30,811 bases of DNA from Candidatus Omnitrophota bacterium (GTDB lineage: Bacteria > Omnitrophota > Gorgyraeia > Gygaellales > Profunditerraquicolaceae): NCBI GenBank assembly GCA_028719265.1, contig JAQUKF010000003.1, positions 1 to 30,811 of the forward strand. Direction: 5' to 3'. Position 1 is the first letter of the stretch; every line of letters begins with the position of its first letter. A program made the position numbers and the translations under genes. Positions 23,762 through 30,811 of this stretch are shown here, one piece after another. The notes beneath the pieces were generated by a model. That model saw only the letters and a list, made by a program, of their open reading frames with translations, was not told the origin of the DNA and did not search any database.

Positions 23762-23815
23762 TGGGCCCACAAGGACTCCTGCCTGCCGGCAGGCAGGCGA
23801 ACCCCGGACCAATTG
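23762..23815 (-). pseudogene. Partial tRNA copy (3' half of the CAT tRNA) with palindrome insertion
   Basis: Read on the plus strand, this repeats the 3' 34 bases of the neighbouring CAT tRNA (23945-23978) with one substitution (TGGGCCCACA-A-GGACTC instead of -G-) and a 20-base insertion in the T arm. The match stops inside the anticodon stem at AATTG. It cannot form a tRNA. It could be a relic of tRNA-targeted integration or of local duplication. Confidence 0.85.
23778..23797. repeat. 20-base perfect palindrome inside the tRNA fragment
   Basis: CCTGCCTGCCGGCAGGCAGG equals its own reverse complement. It is exactly the extra sequence relative to the intact tRNA T arm. Short GC-rich palindromes of this kind are known to me as dispersed repeats in candidate-phylum genomes; copy number in this genome is not visible here. 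Boundaries are uncertain by 1-2 bases owing to flanking C residues. Confidence 0.8.
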
Positions 23816-23944
23816 CCAAAGGGGCTCTGCCCCCTATGGCGTCCGCCATCAAACCGGCGGACTGTTACCCCGAATACGCGGGGAAATCTTTCCCCGCACC
23901 CCTTTTTGTTCCAGGCCTAAAATTGTATGCCAATAGATTTTAAG
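23816..23944. repeat. Hairpin-rich spacer between tRNA and tRNA fragment
   Basis: About 130 bases without a plausible gene, packed with inverted repeats: GGGGctctgCCCC, ATGGCGtcCGCCAT, CCCCgaatacgcGGGG and GCGGGGAAAtcTTTCCCCGC (23878-23897). The last is followed on the plus strand by ACCCCTTTTTG and so is terminator-like in that direction. It may be a small non-autonomous or REP-like element. Confidence 0.5.
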
Positions 23945-24018
23945 TGGGCCCACAGGGACTCGAACCCCGGACCAATTGATTATGAGTCAACTGCTCTAAC
24001 CGACTGAGCTATGGGCCC
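23945..24018 (-). tRNA. tRNA with anticodon CAT, probably tRNA-Ile2 (lysidine type), else elongator Met
   Basis: A complete 74-nt cloverleaf on the minus strand: acceptor GGGCCCA/TGGGCCC, D arm with GCTCAGTCGGTTAGAGC, anticodon stem GTTGA/TCAAT around CTCATAA, T arm CGGGG/CCCTG, discriminator A, no encoded CCA. The acceptor pairs C4-G69 and C5-G68 and the GACTCATAATC anticodon arm followed by TTGGTC resemble bacterial tRNA-Ile2, whose C34 is changed to lysidine by TilS. The elongator Met alternative cannot be ruled out; it is not an initiator, since the three G-C pairs of the initiator anticodon stem are absent. Confidence 0.93.
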
Positions 24019-24024
24019 TAAATT

Positions 24025-24054
24025 AATACTATATCTTACTATCTTTATAGTATT
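24025..24054. repeat. AT-rich inverted repeat upstream of the CAT tRNA
   Basis: AATACTATA and TATAGTATT (9 bp, 12-base loop) lie between the HD-GYP gene stop and the tRNA 5' end. A second small hairpin, TTTTAGC-AA-GCTAAAA, adjoins it. There is no clean T run on the minus strand, so it may be part of the tRNA promoter region rather than a terminator. Confidence 0.4.
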
Positions 24055-24073
24055 TTAGCAAGCTAAAAAGGAA

Positions 24074-25339
24074 TTATTTTTCTTTTTTGATTACAGAAAG
24101 GAAATTATTTACGATACGGGGGTCAAACTGGGCTCCGGAAGCTTTTTTGATCATTTCAAGCGCCTTAGCCTTGCTGAAGGCCTTATGGTACGGACGGTCG
24201 CTGATAAGGGCCTGGTAAACATCGGCAATCGCGATAACTCTTGCCCCGATCGGAATATCGTCTCCTTTTATTCCACTCGGGTATCCCCGGCCGTCCCACC
24301 TTTCATGATGATAAAAGATAAGCGGGATCAAGGCATGCAGGAACTGGATAGGCCGGATTATATCCGCTCCGATCTGAGGATGTTTTTTGATCTCTTCGAA
24401 TTCTTTCTTATTGAGCTTTCCTTTCTTGAGCAATATGTTATCGCTGATACCGATCTTCCCCAGGTCGTGAAGCATAGCCGCCTGTTTTATCAATTCTATC
24501 TCCTCTTTGGGAAGATTAAGGGTCTTGGCGATCTCCGTGGCATAATGTACAGTACTTTCCACGTGCTCTCCGGTATAATGGTCTTTCAATTCAATGGTTT
24601 TGGCAAACGCGAAGATCGATTCCGAGAGGCCCTGTTTGGATTTCATGGTAAGTTTATCGATCGCCTTCTTTAATGTCTTGAGCCCCTTGAGCTTTGGAGC
24701 CTTATTCTTTACGGAAACGCTATTCATATCCAAGGTGGAATAAGCGCGGTTCCCGCCTTGCTCTTTCGCCTTGTTCAACACGGTATTGGCCAAATTGACC
24801 AGGTCCGTGCCGCTCTTTGTCCTGTCTTCCGGAAAGGAGACCGCCGCTAAGCTTAGCTTTAATTTCACGCCTTGCTTACGGTTGCCAAAATTGATAAAAC
24901 TCAGAGATTCCAGGAGCCTCTGGGCCATGGCAAAAGCCGCCCCCCTGCCCAACCTGGGAGAAATAATCAGGAACTCCTCCCCGGAGTAGCGTATCAGGGT
25001 ATCGTATCTGCGCACCATGCGCTTAAGCTGACGGGCAAGCTGCTTAAGGACCAGGTCCCCGAAGGCAATCCCGTAAACGTCGTTTATGGACTTAAAGTAA
25101 TCTATGTCCAGCATAATGATCGCCAGGCTATGCGCGAAGCGGCGGGTCCGGTGGAATTCCACCTCAACTACATCCTGCAGGTAGCGACGGTTATAGAGCC
25201 CGGTTTGCGAATCCACGAGTGAAATACTTTTTAACTTTTCGTACGATTTAAGCAATTCTCTATGGAGATTGCTCTTTTCAATCTCCGCCTTCTTATGCAG
25301 GGAAACCTCCTGCAAAAGATCCGCGGTGCGCTCCTCCAC
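24074..25339 (-). CDS. GGDEF/HD-GYP protein, probably the C-terminal part of a frameshifted sensor
   Basis: A 421-residue region that can both make and break cyclic di-GMP. A coiled-coil lead (1-38) is followed by a GGDEF domain (about 40-200) with DIDYFKSIND, inhibitory-site RRYD and signature SGEEF (119-123), in which the first Gly is Ser. An HD-GYP phosphodiesterase domain (about 238-415) carries HD at 291-292 (MLHDLGKIG) and HHERWDGRGYP (344-354). No membrane segment is seen. The first available start is a GTG at 25339 with poor support, and the same frame stays open upstream into KKIEEGLRRYREHLEEI, the coiled coil expected right after the last PAS domain of the preceding ORF. A single missing A in the run 25386-25390 separates the two. 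I think this was, or by slippage still is, one protein of about 1036 residues. Confidence 0.88.
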   Translation of the reverse strand: MEERTADLLQEVSLHKKAEIEKSNLHRELLKSYEKLKSISLVDSQTGLYNRRYLQDVVEVEFHRTRRFAHSLAIIMLDIDYFKSINDVYGIAFGDLVLKQLARQLKRMVRRYDTLIRYSGEEFLIISPRLGRGAAFAMAQRLLESLSFINFGNRKQGVKLKLSLAAVSFPEDRTKSGTDLVNLANTVLNKAKEQGGNRAYSTLDMNSVSVKNKAPKLKGLKTLKKAIDKLTMKSKQGLSESIFAFAKTIELKDHYTGEHVESTVHYATEIAKTLNLPKEEIELIKQAAMLHDLGKIGISDNILLKKGKLNKKEFEEIKKHPQIGADIIRPIQFLHALIPLIFYHHERWDGRGYPSGIKGDDIPIGARVIAIADVYQALISDRPYHKAFSKAKALEMIKKASGAQFDPRIVNNFLSVIKKEK

Positions 25340-25368
25340 GATCTCTTCCAGGTGTTCCCGGTAACGCC

Positions 25369-27183
25369 TTAATCCCTCTTCGATCTTTTTCTTTCGCTTA
25401 TATCAACGTTTACCTCGGCGACAAGCCATTCCCCATTCTCGTCCTGGAACGGGATAGTAGTCACTGAGATCGGACGGTTTCCTTCTTTTAACAGTCTTTC
25501 CTGGCTGACAATGGTCTTCTTTAATTTAAAGGCCTTCTCGATAGCGCAATTAGGGCAGGGTGTCTTACGGTCCATAAAATAATCGAAGCACTGCTTCCCT
25601 TCCCAGGGCCCGTATGCTTTGGCCCATTCGGGGTCGATATAACGGATATAATATTTATCATCAATGATATCCAATCCGGTTTTGGTAGCCCCCAGTATGA
25701 ATTCGATCTGCTTACGCAGCCTCTTGGCCTGCAACTCTGCCGACTCCTTTGACTTTATCTCAGATTCCAGCTCTTTTGTGCGATGCTCGACCAAAAGTTC
25801 CAGCTTTTCACGGTAAACCTGAAGCTCCGCTTCGTACTCCTTGCTTTTGGTAATATCACGGTTGCTTACCCTTAAACCAAGAGACCTTCCTTCCTTGTCA
25901 TGAATCGGCAGGCAAACATGGTTGATCCAAACGGTCTTGCCGCTGCGGTTGATTATACGGAAATTCGTCTCCAATTTTGAATTTTTCTCCACGCATCCGC
26001 TTATTTCCCGGCGCAGTTTTTCTATATCCTCCTTGTGGACGATTTTCTCGATCAAGCCGGGATCATTCATAAAATCATCTTGGGTATACCCGGTTATTCG
26101 TTCGCAGGAGGGAGATACGTAAATCATCCGCTTATCCATCCCCTGCCAATACTCCCAATCATATGTAAAATCGGCAACAGTACGGAACCTTTCCTCGCTT
26201 ACGCGCAGGGCCTCTTCGGCATCCCTGCGTTTGGTTATATCACGGGCATATTCTATTACCCCTATAAGATTCCTTGTTTTTTCGTCAAACATGGGGAAAC
26301 TGTAGAGATCGAGATAACCGATATTATTGTTATTGTCCCGGAACGATACTATACAACAGGCGGGTTTTAAGGTCTTGATGGTTTCCTGCATCGGGCATAA
26401 CTGACAGGGCTGGTTCCTTCCGTGGAAGGCCTCGTAGCATTTCTTTCCTACCAGGGGCATATTGGCAGAATGCCATTTTTCTTTTGTGGGATTGACGCGC
26501 AAAACGTTCATTTCGGGATCCAGAACGCTTACGCCGTCTTGTATGCTGACGAATATGCTGTTTAAGAAACCGCCGGCGTTAAGCAGTTCTTCTTCAGTCT
26601 TCAGCCGGTCCTTGATTTCCTTGCGCAGGCTTTCATTAAGACTGGTCAATTCGGCTGTGCGCACCTTGACCCTGATCTCAAGCTCGGAACGTATGTCTCT
26701 TTGCTTCTCTTCTTCCTTCTTGCGTTGAGATATATCCCTGGCGATCCCGGTAGTGCCGATCACCTCTCCGCGATCGTCGAAAATGGGAGTTTTGATTGTT
26801 TCTATCCAAACCATCTCCCCTTCCTTATCCGCCAGCCTTTCCTCGATGCACTTGCGCTTCTTGTTTTCCATTACCTCGCAGTCATCGCAGCGGTAGCTTT
26901 CCGCCAGGTCCTTCGGCCAAATATCCAAATCGGTTTTACCGACAACCTCATCCGGCTTAAACCCGCAGGCCCTGGCAAAAGCCTCATTGACCATAATAAA
27001 CCTGCCCTTGGTATCCTTTAGCCAGGCCATATCGGGGATATTATTCAGGATAGCCTTCTGTTGAAGCTCGGTGTTGCGCAGCCTGATAACCGTTGACTCG
27101 GATACTTCCTGTTCAACAGGATTGAATCCTTCTTTTTTATCCGGTCCCGGTTTAGCGCAAATTTCTTCTTTTGGGCTTTTCAT
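25369..27183 (-). CDS. Multi-PAS sensor protein (N-terminal part of split PAS-GGDEF-HD-GYP protein)
   Basis: A 604-residue cytoplasmic protein with no membrane segment. It contains four PAS domains at about 42-155, 205-318, 328-447 and 490-598, each ending in the RDIS/RDITK/DISERK element that links PAS to the next module, with coiled coils between (RSELEIRVKVRTAELTSLN, YREKLELLVEHRTKELES). Cys pairs occur in three PAS domains: C99/C102, C249/C260/C263 and C532/C543/C546; the last two share C-x10-C-x2-C, suggesting metal, cofactor or redox sensing (inference). The ORF has no output domain and ends in DISERKRSKRD directly after a run of five A. A -1 shift there restores ISERKKIEEGLRRYREHLEE and leads into the GGDEF/HD-GYP ORF. 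It starts 16 bases after the rpoD stop with a weak ribosome site. Confidence 0.88.
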   Translation of the reverse strand: MKSPKEEICAKPGPDKKEGFNPVEQEVSESTVIRLRNTELQQKAILNNIPDMAWLKDTKGRFIMVNEAFARACGFKPDEVVGKTDLDIWPKDLAESYRCDDCEVMENKKRKCIEERLADKEGEMVWIETIKTPIFDDRGEVIGTTGIARDISQRKKEEEKQRDIRSELEIRVKVRTAELTSLNESLRKEIKDRLKTEEELLNAGGFLNSIFVSIQDGVSVLDPEMNVLRVNPTKEKWHSANMPLVGKKCYEAFHGRNQPCQLCPMQETIKTLKPACCIVSFRDNNNNIGYLDLYSFPMFDEKTRNLIGVIEYARDITKRRDAEEALRVSEERFRTVADFTYDWEYWQGMDKRMIYVSPSCERITGYTQDDFMNDPGLIEKIVHKEDIEKLRREISGCVEKNSKLETNFRIINRSGKTVWINHVCLPIHDKEGRSLGLRVSNRDITKSKEYEAELQVYREKLELLVEHRTKELESEIKSKESAELQAKRLRKQIEFILGATKTGLDIIDDKYYIRYIDPEWAKAYGPWEGKQCFDYFMDRKTPCPNCAIEKAFKLKKTIVSQERLLKEGNRPISVTTIPFQDENGEWLVAEVNVDISERKRSKRD

Positions 27184-27199
27184 ATTCTTCGCTAAATGT

Positions 27200-28753
27200 T
27201 TAATACTCCCTCTGGTGCGCCAGGGTCATATCCATAAAAGTACGAAGCCTGCGGGAGCGGGAAGGATGGCGCAGTTTCTTTAAGGCCTTGGCTTCTATCT
27301 GCCTGACTCTCTCCCGGGTCACCCTGAAGACATTGCCTACCTCCTCCAGCGTGCGCGACGAGCCGTCGGTGATACCAAAACGCAATATAAGTATCTTTTT
27401 TTCTCTTTCCGTCAACGTGCTTAAGGCGGAATTCATTTCATCCTTCAGCATAGAACGCACTGTTTCGTTGGCCGGCGACACAGCCTTCTTATCCTGAATA
27501 AAATCCCCAAAGTGGGTATCCCCTTCATCCCCGATAGGCATCTGAAGGGATATGGGCTCTTGGGCAATCTTTAATATGGATTTTATCTTCCCTTGGGGGA
27601 AACGCATCTTATGCGCGATCTCCTCGGGAGTAGGTTCGCGCCCGTTCTTTTGCACAAAGACCCTTGAGAAACGGATTATCTTGTTTATGGTCTCGGTCAT
27701 ATGCACCGGTATCCTGATAGTACGCGCCTGGTCGGCAATTGAACGAGTAATCGCCTGCCGGATCCACCAGGTGGCGTAAGTAGAGAATTTGTATCCACGC
27801 TTATACTCAAACTTCTCTACGGCGCGCATCAATCCTATGTTCCCTTCCTGGATCAGATCAAGGAAAGATAAACCCCTATTTGTGTATTTCTTGGCGATAC
27901 TCACAACCAGGCGCAAATTGGCCTCCACCAGCTTCTTTTTTGTGCGGCTGAACTTAAGGTGGGCCGACTTTATCAGCTTTACCTGTTCCCTGATCTTGGG
28001 GTAAGGTTCACCCAATTCCTTGAGTATCTGGGCCTTGCGCTCCCTGCTTGCCCTGCCTGAACGCTTAAGATGGTCCAACTCCTTAAGCATAGAGCCCAAT
28101 TTACGCACCACATCCTCGATCACGGAGGTGGTAAAATTAAGCTGCAGGATAAGGTTAATAGTATTGCTTTCGCTGCGCGAATGCCTGGCCTTGGAGAGAA
28201 AACGCTTGAATCTGCCGACAACGTTTCCTTTCTTTATTTTGATATCCTCCTTAACCACCTCCTCCATGTTAATTCTTTCTTCAAGGATATCGTTTGCGAC
28301 TGAAAGCGTTTCATTCCTGGCGAACTTGGTAGCCAAAACCGCCCTTTTGAACTTATCCTCGGCTTCCTCTATTCTTTTGGCCAGCTCGATCTCGTTTTCC
28401 CGGCTTAAAAGCGAAATAGAACCCATCTGTTTCAGATACATCTTCACGGGATCATCCAGAGGCATAAAACGCTCTTCCCCTTTGAGCTGTTCGCTAAGCA
28501 GTTCGTCCCTAGCCTGTGTCAATCCATGTTTATCCTGATGCCCCCTGGCCGCCGATAAGGACGAATCCGCATCCCCCTCCACTACCTGTATGTCTTCATT
28601 TCCCAACAATTCAAAAAGGTGATCTATCGCCACAGTGCTGGAGAGGTCCTCCGGCAGAAGATCATTAACCTCGTCGTAAGTAAGAAACCCTTTGCGCTTG
28701 CCCAAGGCAATCAGTTTCTCCATATCCTTGTTAGGCTGTTCTCTCTTTTTCAT
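27200..28753 (-). CDS. rpoD: Primary sigma factor RpoD (sigma-70)
   Basis: The housekeeping sigma factor. In 517 residues it has region 1.1 (about 5-60, MEKLIALGKRKGFLTYDEVND), region 1.2 (DPVKMYLKQMGSISLLSRE), a charged non-conserved insert of about 130 residues, region 2 (LRLVVSIAKKYTNRGLSFLDLIQEG, then FEYKRGYKFSTYATWWIRQAI, which melts and reads the -10 box), region 3 (RIPVHMTETINKI) and region 4 with the helix-turn-helix (RTLEEVGNVFRVTRERVRQIEAKALKKLRHP) for the -35 box. Presence of 1.1 and a full region 4 marks it as the primary sigma factor, in accord with the TTGACA/TATAAT promoters in this window. It follows dnaG by 3 bases. The ATG at 28753 has AAAGG about 10 bases upstream. Confidence 0.98.
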   Translation of the reverse strand: MKKREQPNKDMEKLIALGKRKGFLTYDEVNDLLPEDLSSTVAIDHLFELLGNEDIQVVEGDADSSLSAARGHQDKHGLTQARDELLSEQLKGEERFMPLDDPVKMYLKQMGSISLLSRENEIELAKRIEEAEDKFKRAVLATKFARNETLSVANDILEERINMEEVVKEDIKIKKGNVVGRFKRFLSKARHSRSESNTINLILQLNFTTSVIEDVVRKLGSMLKELDHLKRSGRASRERKAQILKELGEPYPKIREQVKLIKSAHLKFSRTKKKLVEANLRLVVSIAKKYTNRGLSFLDLIQEGNIGLMRAVEKFEYKRGYKFSTYATWWIRQAITRSIADQARTIRIPVHMTETINKIIRFSRVFVQKNGREPTPEEIAHKMRFPQGKIKSILKIAQEPISLQMPIGDEGDTHFGDFIQDKKAVSPANETVRSMLKDEMNSALSTLTEREKKILILRFGITDGSSRTLEEVGNVFRVTRERVRQIEAKALKKLRHPSRSRRLRTFMDMTLAHQREY

Positions 28754-28756
28754 TAT

Positions 28757-30523
28757 CTAATCGCCTTTCTTGATTAAATTATAAAACTCCTTCATAAGAT
28801 TGTTTAATCTTTGTTCATCCCCCGAAGACTGCGCGCTTTTTATCTGCATATGCAGGTGCTCTCTTCGTGACTTAAGCCTCTGCACCTTGATCCGCGAAAT
28901 GCAGTCGTTAACCGCCTTCTCCCTGTCCTTACCGTCAAATTCGGGCATGAACATGGATTCGCAGACAAGCTGGCTGGCCTCGTCCTCATTGAAATAATTC
29001 ATAAGGATCTTCGGCTCGATACTCTTTCCCTGCGAGAATAAATCGTGCATTACCGATACAACTTTGGCGGTGCGCATATCGGAGAAGTCCGCAGGAGAAA
29101 GCTCCTGCATGATCTTGTCAATCAGATCCCTCTCCTCCAGCATGAACTTTATCAAAAGTTTCTCCGCAGGATTAATCCCGGATGCCTTCCTCTTGCCCTG
29201 AAGTGTTTCTGAGGAGATCGCCGGGGTACGCGGTTTAAGCTTGCTTATCTCTTCGATTATATAATGTTCCGGAAGCCTGATCTCCTCCGAAAGCCTTCTT
29301 ATATATTCACCCCTGAGTATGGCGTTATCGAACCTGTTAATGGTAGAAAGCATCTCGGAGACGATCTTGCTTTTTCCGTGTGCCTCCCGGATATTATGAC
29401 GTGTCTTTAAAACCTCTAACTTATAATCAAAAAGTCCTTTGGCCTTCTGTATCTTGTCCTTAAAAACGGCTACACCTTCCCGGCGGACCGTCTCATCGGG
29501 ATCCATGCCTTTGGGTAAAGGGGCGATCCTCACCTGCATCCCCTCTTCAATAAGCATATCCAGGCTCCTTAAGGTAGCGATCTCTCCTGCGCTGTCCCCG
29601 TCATAAACCATTACCACATTGCGCGTATAGCGCTTGAGCAATCTTACCTGTTCCAGGGTAAGCGCGGTACCTTGAGAAGCTACCGTATTGCAAAGACCTT
29701 CCTGATAAGGAATAATAAAATCCAGATACCCTTCTACGATAACCACGAAATCGTTATCGCGTATATGATCCTTGGACAGGTTCAGACCGAAAAGATTCTT
29801 ACCCTTGATATAAACCTGCGTTTCCGGAGAATTAACATACTTGGGCAAGGTTTTATCCATCACCCGGGCACCGAAACCTATCACCCGGCTGCGGATATCA
29901 AAAATAGGAAAAATTATCCGGTTGCGAAAACGGTCGTAATAACCTCCGCCTTCCCTGGGCAGGATCAAACCGGCCTTCTCCATAAGGACAAGACCGACTC
30001 CTTTCGATCTTAAAAAATTCATCAAATGGTCCCATCCGGCGGAAGCCAATCCCAGGCGGAATTGTTTAATGGTCTGAGGCCTGATCCCCCTGTTTGAAAG
30101 GTAGTCGCGGCAGGAGGAGGCCGAAGCGGAATTAAGATTACTTTCGTAAAAACCTAAAGCTAATTCGTTAATCCTGTAAAGTTGGGTACTTAAACTTGCC
30201 GCCCTGACTGCCTCCGGCTTGTCCTGTTCAGGCAGGACGACCCCGGCCTTCTTTGCCAATATCTCTACTGCTTCAGGGAATTCCATCCTCTCGTGACGCA
30301 TCAGAAACTTGAAAGCGTTACCCGATTCCCCGCAGCCAAAACAATGATATATCTGCCGGTCTGGAGAAACTATGAACGAAGGGGTCTTTTCGTGATGGAA
30401 AGGGCAATTAGCTTTAAAATTGCGCCCGGCTTTTTTAAGAGGTATATAGGCGGATATGATTTCGACAATATCTATCCTGCTGAGTATATCTTCCAACAGG
30501 TTTTCGGGTATGCGTGCCGACAT
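28757..30523 (-). CDS. dnaG: DNA primase
   Basis: Synthesises RNA primers at the replication fork. The N-terminal CHC2 zinc ribbon is visible (C40, H43/H44, C61, C64 in NCPFHHEKTPSF and YHCFGCGESG). Then follow the primase catalytic core with the Toprim motifs VEGYLDF (about 262) and VYDGDSAG (about 304-311), and a C-terminal helicase-interaction region (about 450-588). Length 588 is typical. The ATG at 30523 has AGAAGAGG about 6 bases upstream. It sits between a NIF3-like gene and rpoD, a version of the classical dnaG-rpoD macromolecular synthesis pairing, here without rpsU in view. Confidence 0.98.
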   Translation of the reverse strand: MSARIPENLLEDILSRIDIVEIISAYIPLKKAGRNFKANCPFHHEKTPSFIVSPDRQIYHCFGCGESGNAFKFLMRHERMEFPEAVEILAKKAGVVLPEQDKPEAVRAASLSTQLYRINELALGFYESNLNSASASSCRDYLSNRGIRPQTIKQFRLGLASAGWDHLMNFLRSKGVGLVLMEKAGLILPREGGGYYDRFRNRIIFPIFDIRSRVIGFGARVMDKTLPKYVNSPETQVYIKGKNLFGLNLSKDHIRDNDFVVIVEGYLDFIIPYQEGLCNTVASQGTALTLEQVRLLKRYTRNVVMVYDGDSAGEIATLRSLDMLIEEGMQVRIAPLPKGMDPDETVRREGVAVFKDKIQKAKGLFDYKLEVLKTRHNIREAHGKSKIVSEMLSTINRFDNAILRGEYIRRLSEEIRLPEHYIIEEISKLKPRTPAISSETLQGKRKASGINPAEKLLIKFMLEERDLIDKIMQELSPADFSDMRTAKVVSVMHDLFSQGKSIEPKILMNYFNEDEASQLVCESMFMPEFDGKDREKAVNDCISRIKVQRLKSRREHLHMQIKSAQSSGDEQRLNNLMKEFYNLIKKGD

Positions 30524-30525
30524 CG

Positions 30526-30811
30526 TTAACCTCTTCTGACCCTGGTAAAACCAGAACAGGCAACTACGCCAAACTCCTCCCTTGCGGACTTCTCGATATT
30601 ATCTAAAAGCAGGTTTAACCCCAGGGTATCGCTGGATATATGCCCGGCAATAACTACATTAAGATTTGCTTCCTTTGCTTTCTTCAAATGTTCTTCGCTC
30701 AAATGCATGGAAACAAGAGTCCTTACCCCGGCCTTATACAGCCTGCCGAAGGCCTCTTTTGGCCCCTCTGTTCCACCGGTCATTTCAAGCATTATCTTCC
30801 CCGCCGGCCTC
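30526..30811 (-). CDS. NIF3-like protein, C-terminal part (5' end outside window)
   Basis: The last about 94 residues of a gene entering from the right edge. The fragment reads KIMLEMTGGTEGPKEAFGRL, then VRTLVSMHLSEEHLKKA, VVIAGHISSDTLGLNLLLD and ends VVACSGFTRVRRG. The GH-x-SSD segment and overall pattern resemble the C-terminal part of NIF3-type dinuclear metal proteins (relatives are also described as GTP cyclohydrolase I type 2 homologues), where this His and acidic residue bind metal. The identification rests on recalled resemblance and a fragment only. It lies 2 bases before the dnaG start, so it is probably in the same operon. Confidence 0.6.
   Translation of the reverse strand, partial: RPAGKIMLEMTGGTEGPKEAFGRLYKAGVRTLVSMHLSEEHLKKAKEANLNVVIAGHISSDTLGLNLLLDNIEKSAREEFGVVACSGFTRVRRG

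Noticed and set aside
23664..23852. Minus-strand ORF of 62 codons across tRNA-Val, the palindrome and the tRNA fragment
   Set aside because: It is the translation of tRNA and repeat sequence (Leu-Pro-Ala-Gly-Arg from the palindrome); there is no ribosome site and it cannot be a real protein.
25386..25392. dnaX-type slippery heptamer A AAA AAG at the PAS/GGDEF junction
   Set aside because: Only five A are present before the G, so the classical six-A heptamer is not there; only P-site re-pairing is perfect. I keep the frameshift itself as a finding but not a claim of a canonical programmed signal.
1..30811. CRISPR arrays, transposase genes, phage genes, toxin-antitoxin pairs or riboswitch classes
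   Set aside because: Read-through of both strands shows no regularly spaced direct repeats and no coding region resembling these; intergenic spaces are too short for known amino-acid or cofactor riboswitches except the leader hairpin already listed.

Overview
The window reads as chromosomal core sequence from a Gram-negative bacterium of a poorly cultured lineage. A signal-peptide outer-membrane beta-barrel protein ending in Phe, canonical sigma-70 promoters, GatCAB-dependent tRNA amidation and a large cellobiose-phosphorylase-like enzyme fit the Omnitrophota/PVC neighbourhood, but this assignment comes from gene content and recalled protein resemblance, not from a search. All genes but one lie on the minus strand, so transcription mostly runs from high to low coordinates.

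Layout by coordinate: (1) 1-4293 minus, gatC-gatA-gatB followed by a C-terminal processing protease that runs off the left edge. (2) 4476-7670 plus, a lone GH94-like glycoside phosphorylase relative, divergent from gatC, with its own promoter and terminator. (3) 7783-11128 minus, a TPR/outer-membrane barrel protein and a small basic protein, each with its own promoter and separated by a back-to-back terminator and promoter. (4) 11303-12473 minus, pgsA-plsY phospholipid genes ending in a clear terminator. (5) 12616-22098 minus, a very tightly packed run yebC-ruvC-ruvA-scpB-pheA-hisC-aroF-tyrA-cmk-lepA-lepB, with start/stop overlaps or gaps of at most 8 bases. It mixes Holliday-junction processing, chromosome condensation, the whole chorismate-to-Phe/Tyr branch, CMP kinase, EF4 and signal peptidase. 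(6) 22138-23744 minus, tRNA-Val, a coiled-coil zinc-ribbon protein, RNase HI and the RNase P RNA. (7) 23762-24018, a tRNA gene with anticodon CAT plus a damaged copy of its 3' half carrying a 20-base palindrome. (8) 24074-27183 minus, two ORFs that together look like one PAS4-GGDEF-HD-GYP cyclic-di-GMP protein split by a single-base frameshift. (9) 27200-30811 minus, rpoD, dnaG and the 3' end of a NIF3-like gene.

Most of the window is housekeeping: indirect aminoacylation, membrane lipid synthesis, protein export, translation, recombination, replication and transcription initiation. The less ordinary parts are the frameshifted second-messenger protein with three Cys-pair PAS domains, the tRNA fragment with a palindrome inserted in its T arm, the near-leaderless consensus promoter of the barrel gene, the hairpin leader of the small basic protein, the RNase P RNA lying directly between two coding genes, and the lone phosphorylase-like enzyme. 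I found no CRISPR array, insertion sequence, prophage or defence locus.
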